Shown: positions 24,106 through 33,399 of the stretch, in pieces
How the letters are laid out: each line of letters begins with the position of its first letter
Position numbering within the stretch: position 1 is the first letter of the stretch
Assembly: GCA_021730905.1 (NCBI GenBank)
Contig: JAKFYK010000006.1
Span: forward strand, 1 to 64,000
DNA: 64,000 nt
Direction: 5' to 3'
DNA from: Betaproteobacteria bacterium
GTDB taxonomy: Bacteria; Pseudomonadota; Gammaproteobacteria; Burkholderiales; SG8-41
The notes under the pieces: generated by a model
Databases searched by the model: none
What the model saw: the letters and a program-made list of their open reading frames with translations, nothing else
What the model was told of the DNA's origin: nothing
Translations under genes and position numbers: made by a program

Positions 24106-25259
24106 TGCACGCCAGGGCCGCTGGTGCCCCGATACTCTGTGTGGTGGGTGCCCGCCCTAATTTCATGAAAGTAGCGCCGTTAATACGTGCGATGAAAGAT
24201 GTTTCGCGGCCGATGCCCTTCAGGCTCGTGCATACCGGGCAGCATTACGATCAACAGATGAACAGCCAGTATTTCCGTTCGTTGGGAATACCGGAACCCG
24301 ATGTGAACCTGGAGGTAGGGTCGGCAACGCATGCCGTTCAGACGGCCGAGATTATGCGGCGTTTCGAACCTGTTCTCGATAGTGAGCGACCCGCGGCAGT
24401 GTTGGTGGTAGGTGATGTTAATTCCACATTGGCGTGCGCGCTGGTTGCAGCCAAAAAAAACGTTGCAGTGATTCATGTGGAGGCCGGACTGCGTAGTTTC
24501 GATCGTACAATGCCCGAAGAAGTCAATCGTGTGCTTACTGACCAACTATCTGACCTTCTGTTTACTACCGAGAAAAGCGCGCGCGAAAATTTGTTGCGAG
24601 AAGGTGTCTCTGGATCGAACATTCATTTTGTGGGAAATGTCATGATCGACACTCTGCGCTACAGTCTTGAACAGGCTGTTCCCGCAGAACGAACGCTTAG
24701 TTTGCGCGGTGCTACTGCAAAATTGGCGCAGGTAGGTTACGCCGTACTGACCCTGCACAGGCCTTCAAACGTGGATGTACCCGGTACATTGCGCTTGTTG
24801 TTGAACGCTGTTGTTGAAATCAGCCGGCGTATCCCGGTGATTTTCCCGATACATCCCAGAACCCGTTCCAGAATTGAAGAGGCGGGGCTCGGTTCGATGC
24901 TGGAAACGGCATCGCTCATTACCCTTCCGCCGCTGGATTATCTCGAGATGCTTGGTTTGATGCGCACCGCAAAGTTTGTTCTGACCGACTCGGGAGGGCT
25001 TCAGGAAGAGACAACAGCGCTTGGGGTTCCCTGCGTCACCTTGCGCGACAACACGGAAAGGCCAATTACGGTGGAAGAGGGGACAAACTCGTTAGCTGGG
25101 CAGGATCATTCCCGAATTCTGGCTTTGGTGGACGACATATTGCGTACGGGAGGAAAGGCTGGTCGAATACCCGATCTATGGGATGGCCGGGCTTCACAGC
25201 GCATTGTAGCGGTGTTGCATGAATGGCTTGCGGGTACGGCCAATAGGCGGGTGGCTTAG
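24102..25259 (+). CDS. wecB: UDP-N-acetylglucosamine 2-epimerase (non-hydrolysing)
   Basis: 385 residues of the WecB family: VVGARPNFMKVAPLIRAM at the N-terminus, HTGQHYDQQMN, HVEAGLRSFDRTMPEEVNR, TLHRPSNVD, FPIHPRTR, DSGGLQEETTALGVPC. It interconverts UDP-GlcNAc and UDP-ManNAc in the cytoplasm, supplying an N-acetylmannosamine-type unit. This fits the adjacent polysaccharide deacetylase and the presence of a UDP/GDP-sugar dehydrogenase further on. It overlaps the ATPase gene by 4 bases. Confidence 0.95.
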   Translation: MMHARAAGAPILCVVGARPNFMKVAPLIRAMKDVSRPMPFRLVHTGQHYDQQMNSQYFRSLGIPEPDVNLEVGSATHAVQTAEIMRRFEPVLDSERPAAVLVVGDVNSTLACALVAAKKNVAVIHVEAGLRSFDRTMPEEVNRVLTDQLSDLLFTTEKSARENLLREGVSGSNIHFVGNVMIDTLRYSLEQAVPAERTLSLRGATAKLAQVGYAVLTLHRPSNVDVPGTLRLLLNAVVEISRRIPVIFPIHPRTRSRIEEAGLGSMLETASLITLPPLDYLEMLGLMRTAKFVLTDSGGLQEETTALGVPCVTLRDNTERPITVEEGTNSLAGQDHSRILALVDDILRTGGKAGRIPDLWDGRASQRIVAVLHEWLAGTANRRVA

Positions 25260-25372
25260 CCAATCCAATGGTATCTTCTGCCACTGCTTCAGACTGATTC
25301 GGCAGACGTTCTGACGGGTGGTATTTCCCGCAGGCTGAAGCACCCCACAATGAGCTACGTGCTTTAACAATC

Positions 25373-26239
25373 ATGAGTACCCTCCCTATCCGAAATGCCT
25401 TGACTGTAGACGTCGAAGACTATTTTCAGGTTTCTGCTTTTGCCTCCAGCATTGCTCGCGAAACGTGGGATCAGTTGCCGTGCCGCGTTGAGCGCAACAT
25501 AGCGGTGATCCTGGAGATATTTGCGGAGCACAAAGTCCGCGCTACGTTCTTTACCTTGGGCTGGATTGCGGAGCGGTATCCAGGCATCGTACGCAGCATT
25601 GTCGCGCAAGGTCATGAGCTGGCCAGCCACGGCTATGCCCATAGACGCGCAACCGATCAAAATCGTGAAGAATTCTTGCAGGATATCGTGCGTGCCAAGC
25701 GTCTGCTCGAAGACATTGGTGGTGTCGATGTAAAAGGATATCGTGCGCCGAGTTTCTCTATTGGTCGCGGCAACTTGTGGGCGCAAGCCTGCGTGCAAGA
25801 AGCAGGCTATAGTTACAGTTCAAGTATTTACCCGATACGTCACGATCACTACGGTATGCACGATGCACCGCGCTTTGCTTTTTACCCCGAGGGCGGTAAT
25901 GGGCTGCTGGAACTACCGGTAACCACGGTCAGACTTTTTAACAAGAATCTACCAGCTGGCGGAGGCGGATACTTCAGGCTGCTGCCATACGATCTATCGC
26001 GCTGGTGCCTCAAGCGCGTGAACACCGTCGATCAGCGCCCATGCGTGTTCTACTTTCACCCCTGGGAAATTGATCCCGGGCAACCGCGCCAGACAGGTAT
26101 CAGTTTGAAGACCCGTTTTCGCCACTATGTAAATCTATCGTCAATGGAGCGGCGAATTCGGACGCTTTGCAAGGACTTTCGCTGGGATAGAATGGATAGG
26201 TTGTTTCTGCCAGCGGACAGCCAGGCGCGTCGTGCTTAA
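25373..26239 (+). CDS. XrtA system polysaccharide deacetylase (CE4/NodB)
   Basis: 288 residues. The NodB-homology motifs are LTVDVEDYF (Asp13), the metal-binding HxxxH in LASHGYAHR (His86 and His90), GYRAPSFSIG, and a C-terminal FYFHPWEID with the catalytic histidine. The signature matches the PEP-CTERM deacetylase TIGR03006. It should remove N-acetyl groups from the polymer or a lipid-linked precursor. It has no signal peptide, as is usual in this family. The next gene's ribosome-binding site overlaps its stop. Confidence 0.93.
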   Translation: MSTLPIRNALTVDVEDYFQVSAFASSIARETWDQLPCRVERNIAVILEIFAEHKVRATFFTLGWIAERYPGIVRSIVAQGHELASHGYAHRRATDQNREEFLQDIVRAKRLLEDIGGVDVKGYRAPSFSIGRGNLWAQACVQEAGYSYSSSIYPIRHDHYGMHDAPRFAFYPEGGNGLLELPVTTVRLFNKNLPAGGGGYFRLLPYDLSRWCLKRVNTVDQRPCVFYFHPWEIDPGQPRQTGISLKTRFRHYVNLSSMERRIRTLCKDFRWDRMDRLFLPADSQARRA

Positions 26240-26252
26240 GGAAGTCGTTAGT

Positions 26253-27305
26253 GTGACCGACCCAGCGTTACCGGGTGTCGTGCGCGTGCGAGGCCTGGAG
26301 TCGGCCGATTTTCCACGTTGGGATCAGTTTGTGGCAGATTGCAGCGAAGCCACTTTTTTTCATCGCGCGGGCTGGAAAACCGTTATTGAGCAGGCTTTTG
26401 GCCACCGTACCAATTTTCTCTATGCCGAGGCCGATGGCCGAATCGAGGGTGTGCTTCCGCTCGCCGAGGTGCGTAGTTTTTTATTTGGCCATACCTTGGT
26501 GTCTCTGCCTTTCTGCGTCTACGGTGGCATTGCGGCATCCAGCGATCGTGCACGGCACGCCTTGGACGAAGCTGCTCGCGCATGCGCTGAGCAGTTGAAA
26601 GTGGACCACCTGGAGTATCGTTCTCTGGTGCCCACGCACGACAACTGGATGGAAAAGGACCTGTATGTAACGTTTAGGAAAGAACTCGATCCTGATGTTG
26701 AACGCAATCTTCTCGCCATTCCCCGCAAGCAGCGCGCAATGGTGCGAAAGGGTATCAAGGCGGGGCTGAAGAGTGAAATCGACCATGGTGTTGAACGTTT
26801 CTTTGCAGCGTACTCGGATAGTGTTCACCGACTAGGAACACCGGTATTTTCCAAACGCTATTTCGAGATTCTGACGCAAGTGTTTCGTTCGGACTGTGAA
26901 GTACTGACGATAACCAACGGGGACGGGCGGCTCATCGCCAGCGTACTTTCCTTTTATTTTCGCGACGAAGTGCTACCTTACTACGGCGGCGGCACCGCGG
27001 AAGCGCGCGATGTTGCAGGCAACGATTTCATGTATTGGGAAGTGATGCGGCGAGCCTGCGAGCGCGGCGTTCGCGTATTCGATTATGGCCGCAGCAAACG
27101 AGGCACAGGCGCTTTTGACTTTAAAAAAAACTGGGGTTTCGAGCCGCAGCAGCTTCACTATAAGTATTTGTTAATAAAGGGAAAATATATTCCGGATCAT
27201 AATCCACTTAATCCCAAGTACCAAATGTTCATTAAGCTGTGGCAGCGCATGCCTCTGGGTCTCGCCAACCTCCTTGGCCCGCATATCGTAAAGAGCCTGG
27301 GCTAG
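26253..27305 (+). CDS. FemAB family XrtA/PEP-CTERM system-associated protein
   Basis: About 350 residues of the FemAB/GNAT-like fold. FFHRAGWKTVIEQAFGH opens the first GNAT domain, KQRAMVRKGIKAGLK is the central block, and YYGGGTAEARDVAGNDFMYW with FDYGRSKRGTGAFDFKKNW closes the second. FemAB proteins transfer aminoacyl groups from tRNA or use acyl donors; in XrtA loci the substrate is unknown. GTG at 26253 is preferred because AAGGAA (26238-26243) precedes it by 9 bases; GTG at 26232 would overlap the upstream gene. Sequence near the end contains TAAGTATTTG by coding chance. Confidence 0.92.
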   Translation: MTDPALPGVVRVRGLESADFPRWDQFVADCSEATFFHRAGWKTVIEQAFGHRTNFLYAEADGRIEGVLPLAEVRSFLFGHTLVSLPFCVYGGIAASSDRARHALDEAARACAEQLKVDHLEYRSLVPTHDNWMEKDLYVTFRKELDPDVERNLLAIPRKQRAMVRKGIKAGLKSEIDHGVERFFAAYSDSVHRLGTPVFSKRYFEILTQVFRSDCEVLTITNGDGRLIASVLSFYFRDEVLPYYGGGTAEARDVAGNDFMYWEVMRRACERGVRVFDYGRSKRGTGAFDFKKNWGFEPQQLHYKYLLIKGKYIPDHNPLNPKYQMFIKLWQRMPLGLANLLGPHIVKSLG

Positions 27306-27467
27306 GAGGGGAATCAATGCAGAGCGACAGTTTCCCTAATGAGATGAAATTGCCAGCGTGCGATCTGCAGTGATGGGTGCCACAGGCGGTAAGGTGCGCT
27401 ACTTTGCGGCGGCGTTCAGCGAAGCGGGCGGCAACGCACGAGATTTTACGGCTACCGAAGGACTACC

Positions 27468-29030
27468 GTGAGTTTTGCACCGGCATTGGATCCAGATGTG
27501 CTGTCGAAGCAGTCGCCTGCAAATCACAGGGACTGGTTGTTTATTGCAGCGCTTGTTGTCAGCGCGATTTTCTGGTTGCTGGCGTGGTACGGCGATACTC
27601 TGCAGTCCATGACTGCGAAATGGCGGGAATCGGAGACATTCGCACATGGGTTTCTGATAGTCCCGATCAGTGCATGGCTGGTTTGGCGTCAGCGCCACGT
27701 AATCCAGACACTGGATCCGCATCCTAACTACTGGATGCTGGTCCCCCTAGCCCTACTTGGATTTGGCTGGTTCTTGGGTCATTTGGCGACAGTGGCGGTG
27801 GTGCAGCAGTATTGCTTAGTCACAATGATATTGTTTCTGGTTGCAACCATTCTGGGTAACCGCGTTGTAAAACAGATCGCTTTTCCGTTGGTGTTCTTGT
27901 TGTTCGCAGTGCCGTTTGGTGAATTTCTGTTGCCGGTATTGATGGAGCATACCGCTAACTTTGTTGTTTTTGCACTTAGGCTAACAGGCATTCCAGTTTA
28001 TCGCGAAGGACTTTACATCACGGTTTCGAGCGGTAATTGGTCGGTGGTCGAGGCGTGTAGCGGGCTGCGTTATTTAATTGCCTCACTGACCCTAGGTTTT
28101 CTCTACGCGTATCTGACCTATCGAAGCCTTGCGCGGAGGGCAACCTTTGTAGTGTTGTTGCTAGTTGTGTCAATCGCTGCCAACTGGTTGCGTGCCTATA
28201 TGATCGTTATGATAGGCCATTTAAGTAGTATGAAGTTCGCGGTCGGCGTTGACCATTTGATTTACGGCTGGTTGTTTTTCGGCGTCGTAATGCTCCTGCT
28301 TTTCTGGATGGGTTCATTTTGGCGCGAAGATCATGTTGTGCTGGAGACCACGACGCCCCCCCCAGCGCTTGTATTGATTAGTCGTCCCGCATGGATATCC
28401 ATAGTGGCAGCCGCCATCGTTTCAGCCGGCGTGGTGATGGTGTCACCTCTAGTGGCATCCTATCTCCATAGGGGAACTTACCACCCACCGACGCTGCAAG
28501 CCGTGCCAGGTTTTGGGGGGTGGCAACCTGGTTCCGGTTCGCTCACTGACTGGGCCCCACGGTTCCTGAATCCGAGCACCCGTATTACTCAGGTATACGT
28601 CAACGGTTCTCAACGTGTTGAGTTGTATATAGGGTATTACCGTAATCAACGGCAAAGCGCACAGTTGATTACCTCGCTGAACTCGTTGGTTCGCAGCGAT
28701 GAGAAGATATGGGGAAAGGTTGGTGAGACCCGCCGCGCTTTGACCCTTGGTGACGATAAAATACAGTTTATTGAGACGCAGCTAACAAGTCACGCGACGC
28801 GACTACTGGTGTGGCATTGGTATTGGATAGATGGTCAGTACACGGCGAATCCATATTGGGCAAAGCTGTTGCAGGCCAAATCCCAATTGTTGGGGAGGGG
28901 TGATGATGGCGCGGTCATCGTTGTTTCCACGGAATTAAACCTGAAAGCCGAGGAGGTAACTGATCGACTCCAGGATTTTGTCAAAGTCATGTTGCCTTCT
29001 ATTGCCAAGAGTCTGCAAAGTGCACGGTGA
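27468..29030 (+). CDS. xrtA: Exosortase A with fused EpsI domain
   Basis: 520 residues. About eight membrane helices hold the exosortase catalytic residues Cys197 (VEACSGLRYL), Arg242 (NWLRAY) and His263 (GVDHLIYGW). A C-terminal EpsI-type domain (DUF3485) occupies about residues 310-510 and includes VPGFGGWQ and LYIGYYRNQRQSAQLI. Exosortase A sorts PEP-CTERM proteins to the cell surface. Start GTG at 27468 with AAGGA about 6 bases upstream. No PEP-CTERM substrate is visible in the window, so its targets must lie elsewhere. The next gene starts within its 3' end. Confidence 0.96.
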   Translation: MSFAPALDPDVLSKQSPANHRDWLFIAALVVSAIFWLLAWYGDTLQSMTAKWRESETFAHGFLIVPISAWLVWRQRHVIQTLDPHPNYWMLVPLALLGFGWFLGHLATVAVVQQYCLVTMILFLVATILGNRVVKQIAFPLVFLLFAVPFGEFLLPVLMEHTANFVVFALRLTGIPVYREGLYITVSSGNWSVVEACSGLRYLIASLTLGFLYAYLTYRSLARRATFVVLLLVVSIAANWLRAYMIVMIGHLSSMKFAVGVDHLIYGWLFFGVVMLLLFWMGSFWREDHVVLETTTPPPALVLISRPAWISIVAAAIVSAGVVMVSPLVASYLHRGTYHPPTLQAVPGFGGWQPGSGSLTDWAPRFLNPSTRITQVYVNGSQRVELYIGYYRNQRQSAQLITSLNSLVRSDEKIWGKVGETRRALTLGDDKIQFIETQLTSHATRLLVWHWYWIDGQYTANPYWAKLLQAKSQLLGRGDDGAVIVVSTELNLKAEEVTDRLQDFVKVMLPSIAKSLQSAR

Positions 29031-30249
29031 ATTCGATGCGTCTTCCGTAACGCCAGTGTCGGGCGTCGACAAGGCAAACATTCCGCTCATTGTTCATGTC
29101 ATATATCGCCTCGACATCGGCGGCCTCGAGAACGGGGTCGTCAATTTGATCAACTGCATACCTGCCGAGCGATACCGGCACGCGATTATTTGTTTGACCA
29201 CGTATTCTGATTTTCGTCTGCGTCTGCGTCGAAATGACGTTCCTGTGTATGCTCTCAACAAACCGTTGGGCAATAGTCCTGTTACGCTCATACGCCTGTG
29301 GTGGCTGTTAAGAAAACTCCGACCTGATATCGTCCACACGCGTAACCTTGGCGCGCTGGATGCAACGGTACCCGCTGCCTTGGCGGGGATTCACGTGCGT
29401 ATCCACGGTGAGCACGGTCGCGATGTCGCGGATCTGGATGGTAGTAACGTCGCACGCCAACGGTTGCGTCGTTTTTTCAAACCATTTGTGCATCGGTACG
29501 TCGCGCTCTCTCAAGATCTTGAGAGCTACTTGCAGAAAAAAATTGGTGTTCCGGCTGAAAAAATTACTCAGCTTTACAATGGAGTAGACACCGCGATTTT
29601 TCATCCGGCACACGGTAAGCGCGAGCCATTGCCGATAGCAGGCTTTGCATCTGCCGACGCATTTGTATTTGGGACTGTGGGCCGCATGCAGTCGGAAAAG
29701 GATCAACTCACTTTGGCGCGTGCGTTCGTTGCACTGGTGCAGATGGTGCCAAGATCAGAACGACAACTGCGGCTGGTCATGATTGGAGACGGTCCGTTGC
29801 GCACGACAGTTGTCGATTTGTTTAAACATGCTGGACTCAGTGATGTGACCTGGCTTCCCGGCAACCGTATTGACGTAGCAGAGATTATGCGTGGTCTGGA
29901 TTTGTTCGTGCTTCCTTCATTGGCAGAGGGCATATCCAATACGATCCTAGAAGCCATGGCAAGCGGGCTTCCGGTAGTGGCTACGTCTGTTGGTGGCAAC
30001 CCTGAATTGGTGATTCATGGCCAAACAGGAGTTCTTGTTCCGCCGTCTGACCCGAATAAATTGGCTCATGCCATTCATGATTACTTCTTGAATCCTGAAA
30101 AGGGAAAACGCCAAGGCAGCGCTGCGCGGATGAGGGTCGAGCAATTTTTTGGATTGGACATCATGGTTAAAAACTACACGGATCTGTACGATCGAGCGTT
30201 GGAGCGCGATCGCGCTCCGCTTCGTGTGCAACCGCAAAAAAGAGCGTAA
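29020..30249 (+). CDS. TIGR03088-type XrtA system glycosyltransferase (GT4)
   Basis: About 409 residues. It opens with LIVHVIYRLDIGGLENGVVN, the hallmark of the PEP-CTERM/EpsH1 sugar transferase group 2. HTRNLGALDATVPAALAG and GEHGRDV follow in the acceptor domain, and FGTVGRMQSEKDQLTLARAF, LPSLAEGISNTILEAMASG in the donor-binding domain (GT-B fold, E-x7-E type). The GTG at 29020 overlaps the xrtA stop; the longer open frame to 28978 adds no conserved residues. It is cytoplasmic and extends the repeat unit on a lipid carrier. Confidence 0.92.
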   Translation: MHGEFDASSVTPVSGVDKANIPLIVHVIYRLDIGGLENGVVNLINCIPAERYRHAIICLTTYSDFRLRLRRNDVPVYALNKPLGNSPVTLIRLWWLLRKLRPDIVHTRNLGALDATVPAALAGIHVRIHGEHGRDVADLDGSNVARQRLRRFFKPFVHRYVALSQDLESYLQKKIGVPAEKITQLYNGVDTAIFHPAHGKREPLPIAGFASADAFVFGTVGRMQSEKDQLTLARAFVALVQMVPRSERQLRLVMIGDGPLRTTVVDLFKHAGLSDVTWLPGNRIDVAEIMRGLDLFVLPSLAEGISNTILEAMASGLPVVATSVGGNPELVIHGQTGVLVPPSDPNKLAHAIHDYFLNPEKGKRQGSAARMRVEQFFGLDIMVKNYTDLYDRALERDRAPLRVQPQKRA

Positions 30250-30253
30250 GCCT

Positions 30254-32179
30254 ATGTGTGGCATTACCGGTATATTCGACACCCGAGGTAAAGCCGAGAT
30301 TTCTCGACCGCTTTTGGATCGCATGAATCAGTCTCTTTTGCATCGTGGGCCCGACGCAGGCGGGCTACACCTTGAGCCTGGTGTAGGGCTTGGTCATCGG
30401 CGACTTTCTATTATCGACCTTTCTTCTGGACAACAACCGCTATACAACGAGGATGGCAGTGTTGTAATTGTTTTTAATGGTGAAATTTATAATTTTCAGG
30501 AACTGGTGCCCGAATTGCAGGCGCTAGGGCATGTATTCCGCACGCGTAGCGACACCGAGGTTATCGTGCATGCATGGGAGGCGTGGGGTTCAAAATGCGT
30601 GCAGCGTCTGCGCGGCATGTTTGCTTTCGCGTTGTGGGATCGAAACCAGCAAATTCTATTCCTCGCGCGCGATCGTCTGGGCGTAAAGCCACTGTATTAC
30701 TCGGAACTGCCTGACGGGCAATTCATATTTGGCTCCGAGTTAAAGGCATTATTGGTACACCCCGATTTGCCTCGCGAAATGGACCCGCTCGCCACAGAGA
30801 ATTATTTCGCCTACGGTTACATACCGGAGCCGCGTTCAATTTTTAAGGGCGTATACAAATTGCCCCCGGGTTTTTCGCTCACCTTGCAACGCGGCGAGCC
30901 GGTACCAGAACCTGCCCAGTACTGGGATGTTTCCTTTAAGGAAACATTGTCACTCAGTGAGCAGGATGCAAGCGAAGAACTTATTCATCGACTACGCGAG
31001 TCGGTAAAAATTCGACTCATTTCAGAAGTTCCACTCGGCGCCTTCCTGTCGGGCGGGGTGGACTCGAGCGCGGTGGTCGCAATGATGGCCGGTCTTTCCG
31101 CCGATCCTGTTGTGACCTGCTCCATTTCGTTTGGTGATGTGGCCTATAACGAGTCTGCGTATGCGCAGACTGTAGCCGATCAATATCATACGCAGCACCA
31201 TGTGGAACAAGTGGATCCGGATGACATTAGTTTGGTTGATCGGTTGGCGACGGTATACGACGAACCCTACGCCGATAGCTCTGCTATGCCTACCTTTCGT
31301 GTGTGTGAGCTAGCGCGTAAATCCGTTACCGTTGCGTTGTCGGGAGACGGCGGCGACGAGAGTTTTGGAGGTTATAGGCGGTATCGTTGGCATCTAAACG
31401 AAGAACGTCTGCGGTCCATGCTGCCGTTGCAACTGCGTAGACCTGCATTCGGTCTGCTAGGACGGCTCTATCCGAAAGCGGACTGGGCGCCACGGGTTTT
31501 TCGCGCTAAATCAACCTTCGAGGCGCTAGCAAGAAATTCGGTCGAGGCCTATTTCCACAGCGTTTCTATCCTGAACGATGGGATGCGTAGCGAATTGTTC
31601 AGTTCCCGCTTTCGTAGTGAACTACAGGGCTACTCTGCTGTTCAGGTGCTAAAGCGGCATGCCGAACAGGCGTCAACTGACAACCCGCTTTCACTGGTGC
31701 AGTACCTCGATCTCAAGACTTATCTCGTGGGTGATATCAACACCAAAGTTGATCGTGCCAGCATGGCCCACGGACTGGAAGTGCGCGAGCCGCTTATGGA
31801 CCACACTTTGGTGGAATGGCTTGCAAACCTTTCGCCTGATTTTAAATTGCGTCGCGGAGAAGGGAAATACCTGTTAAAGAAGGCACTTGAATCCTATTTG
31901 CCTCCCGGCATTCTTTACCGTCCCAAGATGGGATTTGCGGTTCCCCTGAATAAATGGTTCCGGGGGCCGTTGCGTGAAACCATGAGAAATGCCGTGCTGG
32001 GTCCCGTGTTGGCTGACACCGGCTGGTTCAACACGCCCTATTTGGAACGGTTGGTAGAAGATCATCTGTCGGGCCGACGTGACCACAGTGCGCCGCTCTG
32101 GACATTGATGATGTTTGAGTCCTTCTTGCGCAATGTCATGGGTGCGCAAGCGGTTTCCAGAATTAGATCTGCAGTCTGA
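30254..32179 (+). CDS. XrtA/PEP-CTERM system amidotransferase 1 (asparagine synthase-like)
   Basis: 641 residues starting MCGITGIFD, so Cys2 is the glutaminase nucleophile. LHRGPDAGG and LGHRRLSIIDL are intact glutaminase motifs. The ATP-binding SGGVDSS lies near residues 266-272, and SGDGGDESFGGYRRYR is the synthetase core. Members of this group (TIGR03108) occur only in XrtA loci. They presumably amidate a carboxyl on a sugar or peptide-like substituent, using glutamine and ATP. ATG at 30254 is 4 bases past the upstream stop. Of the four asparagine-synthase-like proteins in the window this is the canonical XrtA one. Confidence 0.94.
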   Translation: MCGITGIFDTRGKAEISRPLLDRMNQSLLHRGPDAGGLHLEPGVGLGHRRLSIIDLSSGQQPLYNEDGSVVIVFNGEIYNFQELVPELQALGHVFRTRSDTEVIVHAWEAWGSKCVQRLRGMFAFALWDRNQQILFLARDRLGVKPLYYSELPDGQFIFGSELKALLVHPDLPREMDPLATENYFAYGYIPEPRSIFKGVYKLPPGFSLTLQRGEPVPEPAQYWDVSFKETLSLSEQDASEELIHRLRESVKIRLISEVPLGAFLSGGVDSSAVVAMMAGLSADPVVTCSISFGDVAYNESAYAQTVADQYHTQHHVEQVDPDDISLVDRLATVYDEPYADSSAMPTFRVCELARKSVTVALSGDGGDESFGGYRRYRWHLNEERLRSMLPLQLRRPAFGLLGRLYPKADWAPRVFRAKSTFEALARNSVEAYFHSVSILNDGMRSELFSSRFRSELQGYSAVQVLKRHAEQASTDNPLSLVQYLDLKTYLVGDINTKVDRASMAHGLEVREPLMDHTLVEWLANLSPDFKLRRGEGKYLLKKALESYLPPGILYRPKMGFAVPLNKWFRGPLRETMRNAVLGPVLADTGWFNTPYLERLVEDHLSGRRDHSAPLWTLMMFESFLRNVMGAQAVSRIRSAV

Positions 32180-32181
32180 CG

Positions 32182-33399
32182 ATGCGTATTCTGCATATTC
32201 TGGATCACTCGATTCCGCTGCATAGCAGATACGCTTTTCGCACGCAGGCAATTCTTAAGCACCAGCGAGCTTTGGGCTGGGAGACATCCCATCTCACCGG
32301 TCCGAAACAGGGCCCGTCGTTGGCCAATGAAGAAATGGTGGACGGCTGGGAATTTAATCGCACCGCTCCGCCGGGGGGGATCCTTGAAGACGTTCCGGTG
32401 CTTGCGGAAATCGAGCGGATGGGGGAAATCACCTTTCGCATTGAGAAGATCGTTAGGCGATTCAGGCCTCATATCCTCCACGCCCATTCACCGGTTTTCA
32501 ATGCCATCCCTGCGTTGCGCGTAGGGCGGCGTAGCGGCACGCCCGTGGTGTACGAAGTCAGAGCGATTTGCGAGGATGTCGCCGCCGCTCGCGGCACCGG
32601 TCGCGGCAGCGGAATGCGTTACCGTCTGATGCGCGGCTTGGAAACATGGGCACTCAAACGGGCTGACACAGTGACCACTATTTGCGAGGGGCTGGGTGGC
32701 GAGATTGCGGCGCGTGGCATTCTGCCGGAAAAGGTGACGGTCATCCCCGATGCAGTAGACATCGACGATTTTGCGTTAAGCCGTGTAACTGACGCCACCC
32801 TGAAACAGCAGCTCGGGCTGGACGGCGCGCTGGTGCTTGGGTTCGTCGGTTCGTTCTACGAATATGAAGGACTGGCGCTATTGCTGCGCGCGTTGCCGGA
32901 AATTGCATTGCATGCCTCGCAGGCGCGTGTATTGCTGGTCGGCGACGGTCCCCAGGAGCCTCAGCTCAAACAGCTCGCTGCTGAACTTGGCGTTGCGGAA
33001 AAGGTTGTGTTCGCCGCGCGTGTCAGCCATGAAGACATGCCGCGCTATTACGACCTGATTGACCTGTTTGTGTGTCCGCGCCTGTCAATAAGGTACACCG
33101 AACTGGTTGCCCCAATGAAACTACTTGAGGCGATGGCACGGGGCTGCTTGCTTGCGGCCTCAGATGTGGGCGGGCACCGGGAACTCATACGTCACGGAGA
33201 AACCGGCGTGTTGTTCAAGGCTGGGGAGCCCGGCGCGCTGGTAGCGGCAGTGATGAATCTTATCAACGCGCGTGACCGCTGGCCAGCCCTGAAGGTGGCG
33301 GCGCGGCGTTTTGTCGAGACCGAACGCACGTGGGCGGTCAACGTGGTCCGCTACGAAAACGTCTATGCCAGTGTAATGGGGCAGTCGTGGCGGACATGA
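32182..33399 (+). CDS. TIGR04063-type XrtA system glycosyltransferase (GT4)
   Basis: 405 residues opening MRILHILDHSIPLHSRYAFR, the characteristic start of the Daro_2409-type exosortase-associated glycosyltransferases. HAHSPVFNAIPALRVG, YEVRAICEDVAAA, VIPDAVDIDDF and LLVGDGPQEPQLKQLA follow, with VAPMKLLEAMARGC as the donor-binding E-x7-E region. Cytoplasmic repeat-unit transferase. The ATG is 2 bases after the upstream stop, and its TGA overlaps the next ATG. Confidence 0.94.
   Translation: MRILHILDHSIPLHSRYAFRTQAILKHQRALGWETSHLTGPKQGPSLANEEMVDGWEFNRTAPPGGILEDVPVLAEIERMGEITFRIEKIVRRFRPHILHAHSPVFNAIPALRVGRRSGTPVVYEVRAICEDVAAARGTGRGSGMRYRLMRGLETWALKRADTVTTICEGLGGEIAARGILPEKVTVIPDAVDIDDFALSRVTDATLKQQLGLDGALVLGFVGSFYEYEGLALLLRALPEIALHASQARVLLVGDGPQEPQLKQLAAELGVAEKVVFAARVSHEDMPRYYDLIDLFVCPRLSIRYTELVAPMKLLEAMARGCLLAASDVGGHRELIRHGETGVLFKAGEPGALVAAVMNLINARDRWPALKVAARRFVETERTWAVNVVRYENVYASVMGQSWRT

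Noticed and set aside
25285-25342. TGCTTCAG...CTGAAGCA inverted repeat between wecB and the deacetylase
   Set aside because: 8-bp arms with a loop of over 40 bases and no T-run; not convincing as a terminator or operator.
27161-27170. TAAGTATTTG inside the FemAB gene
   Set aside because: It encodes Lys-Tyr-Leu in the conserved C-terminal region and is oriented opposite to the gene, so it is taken as chance.
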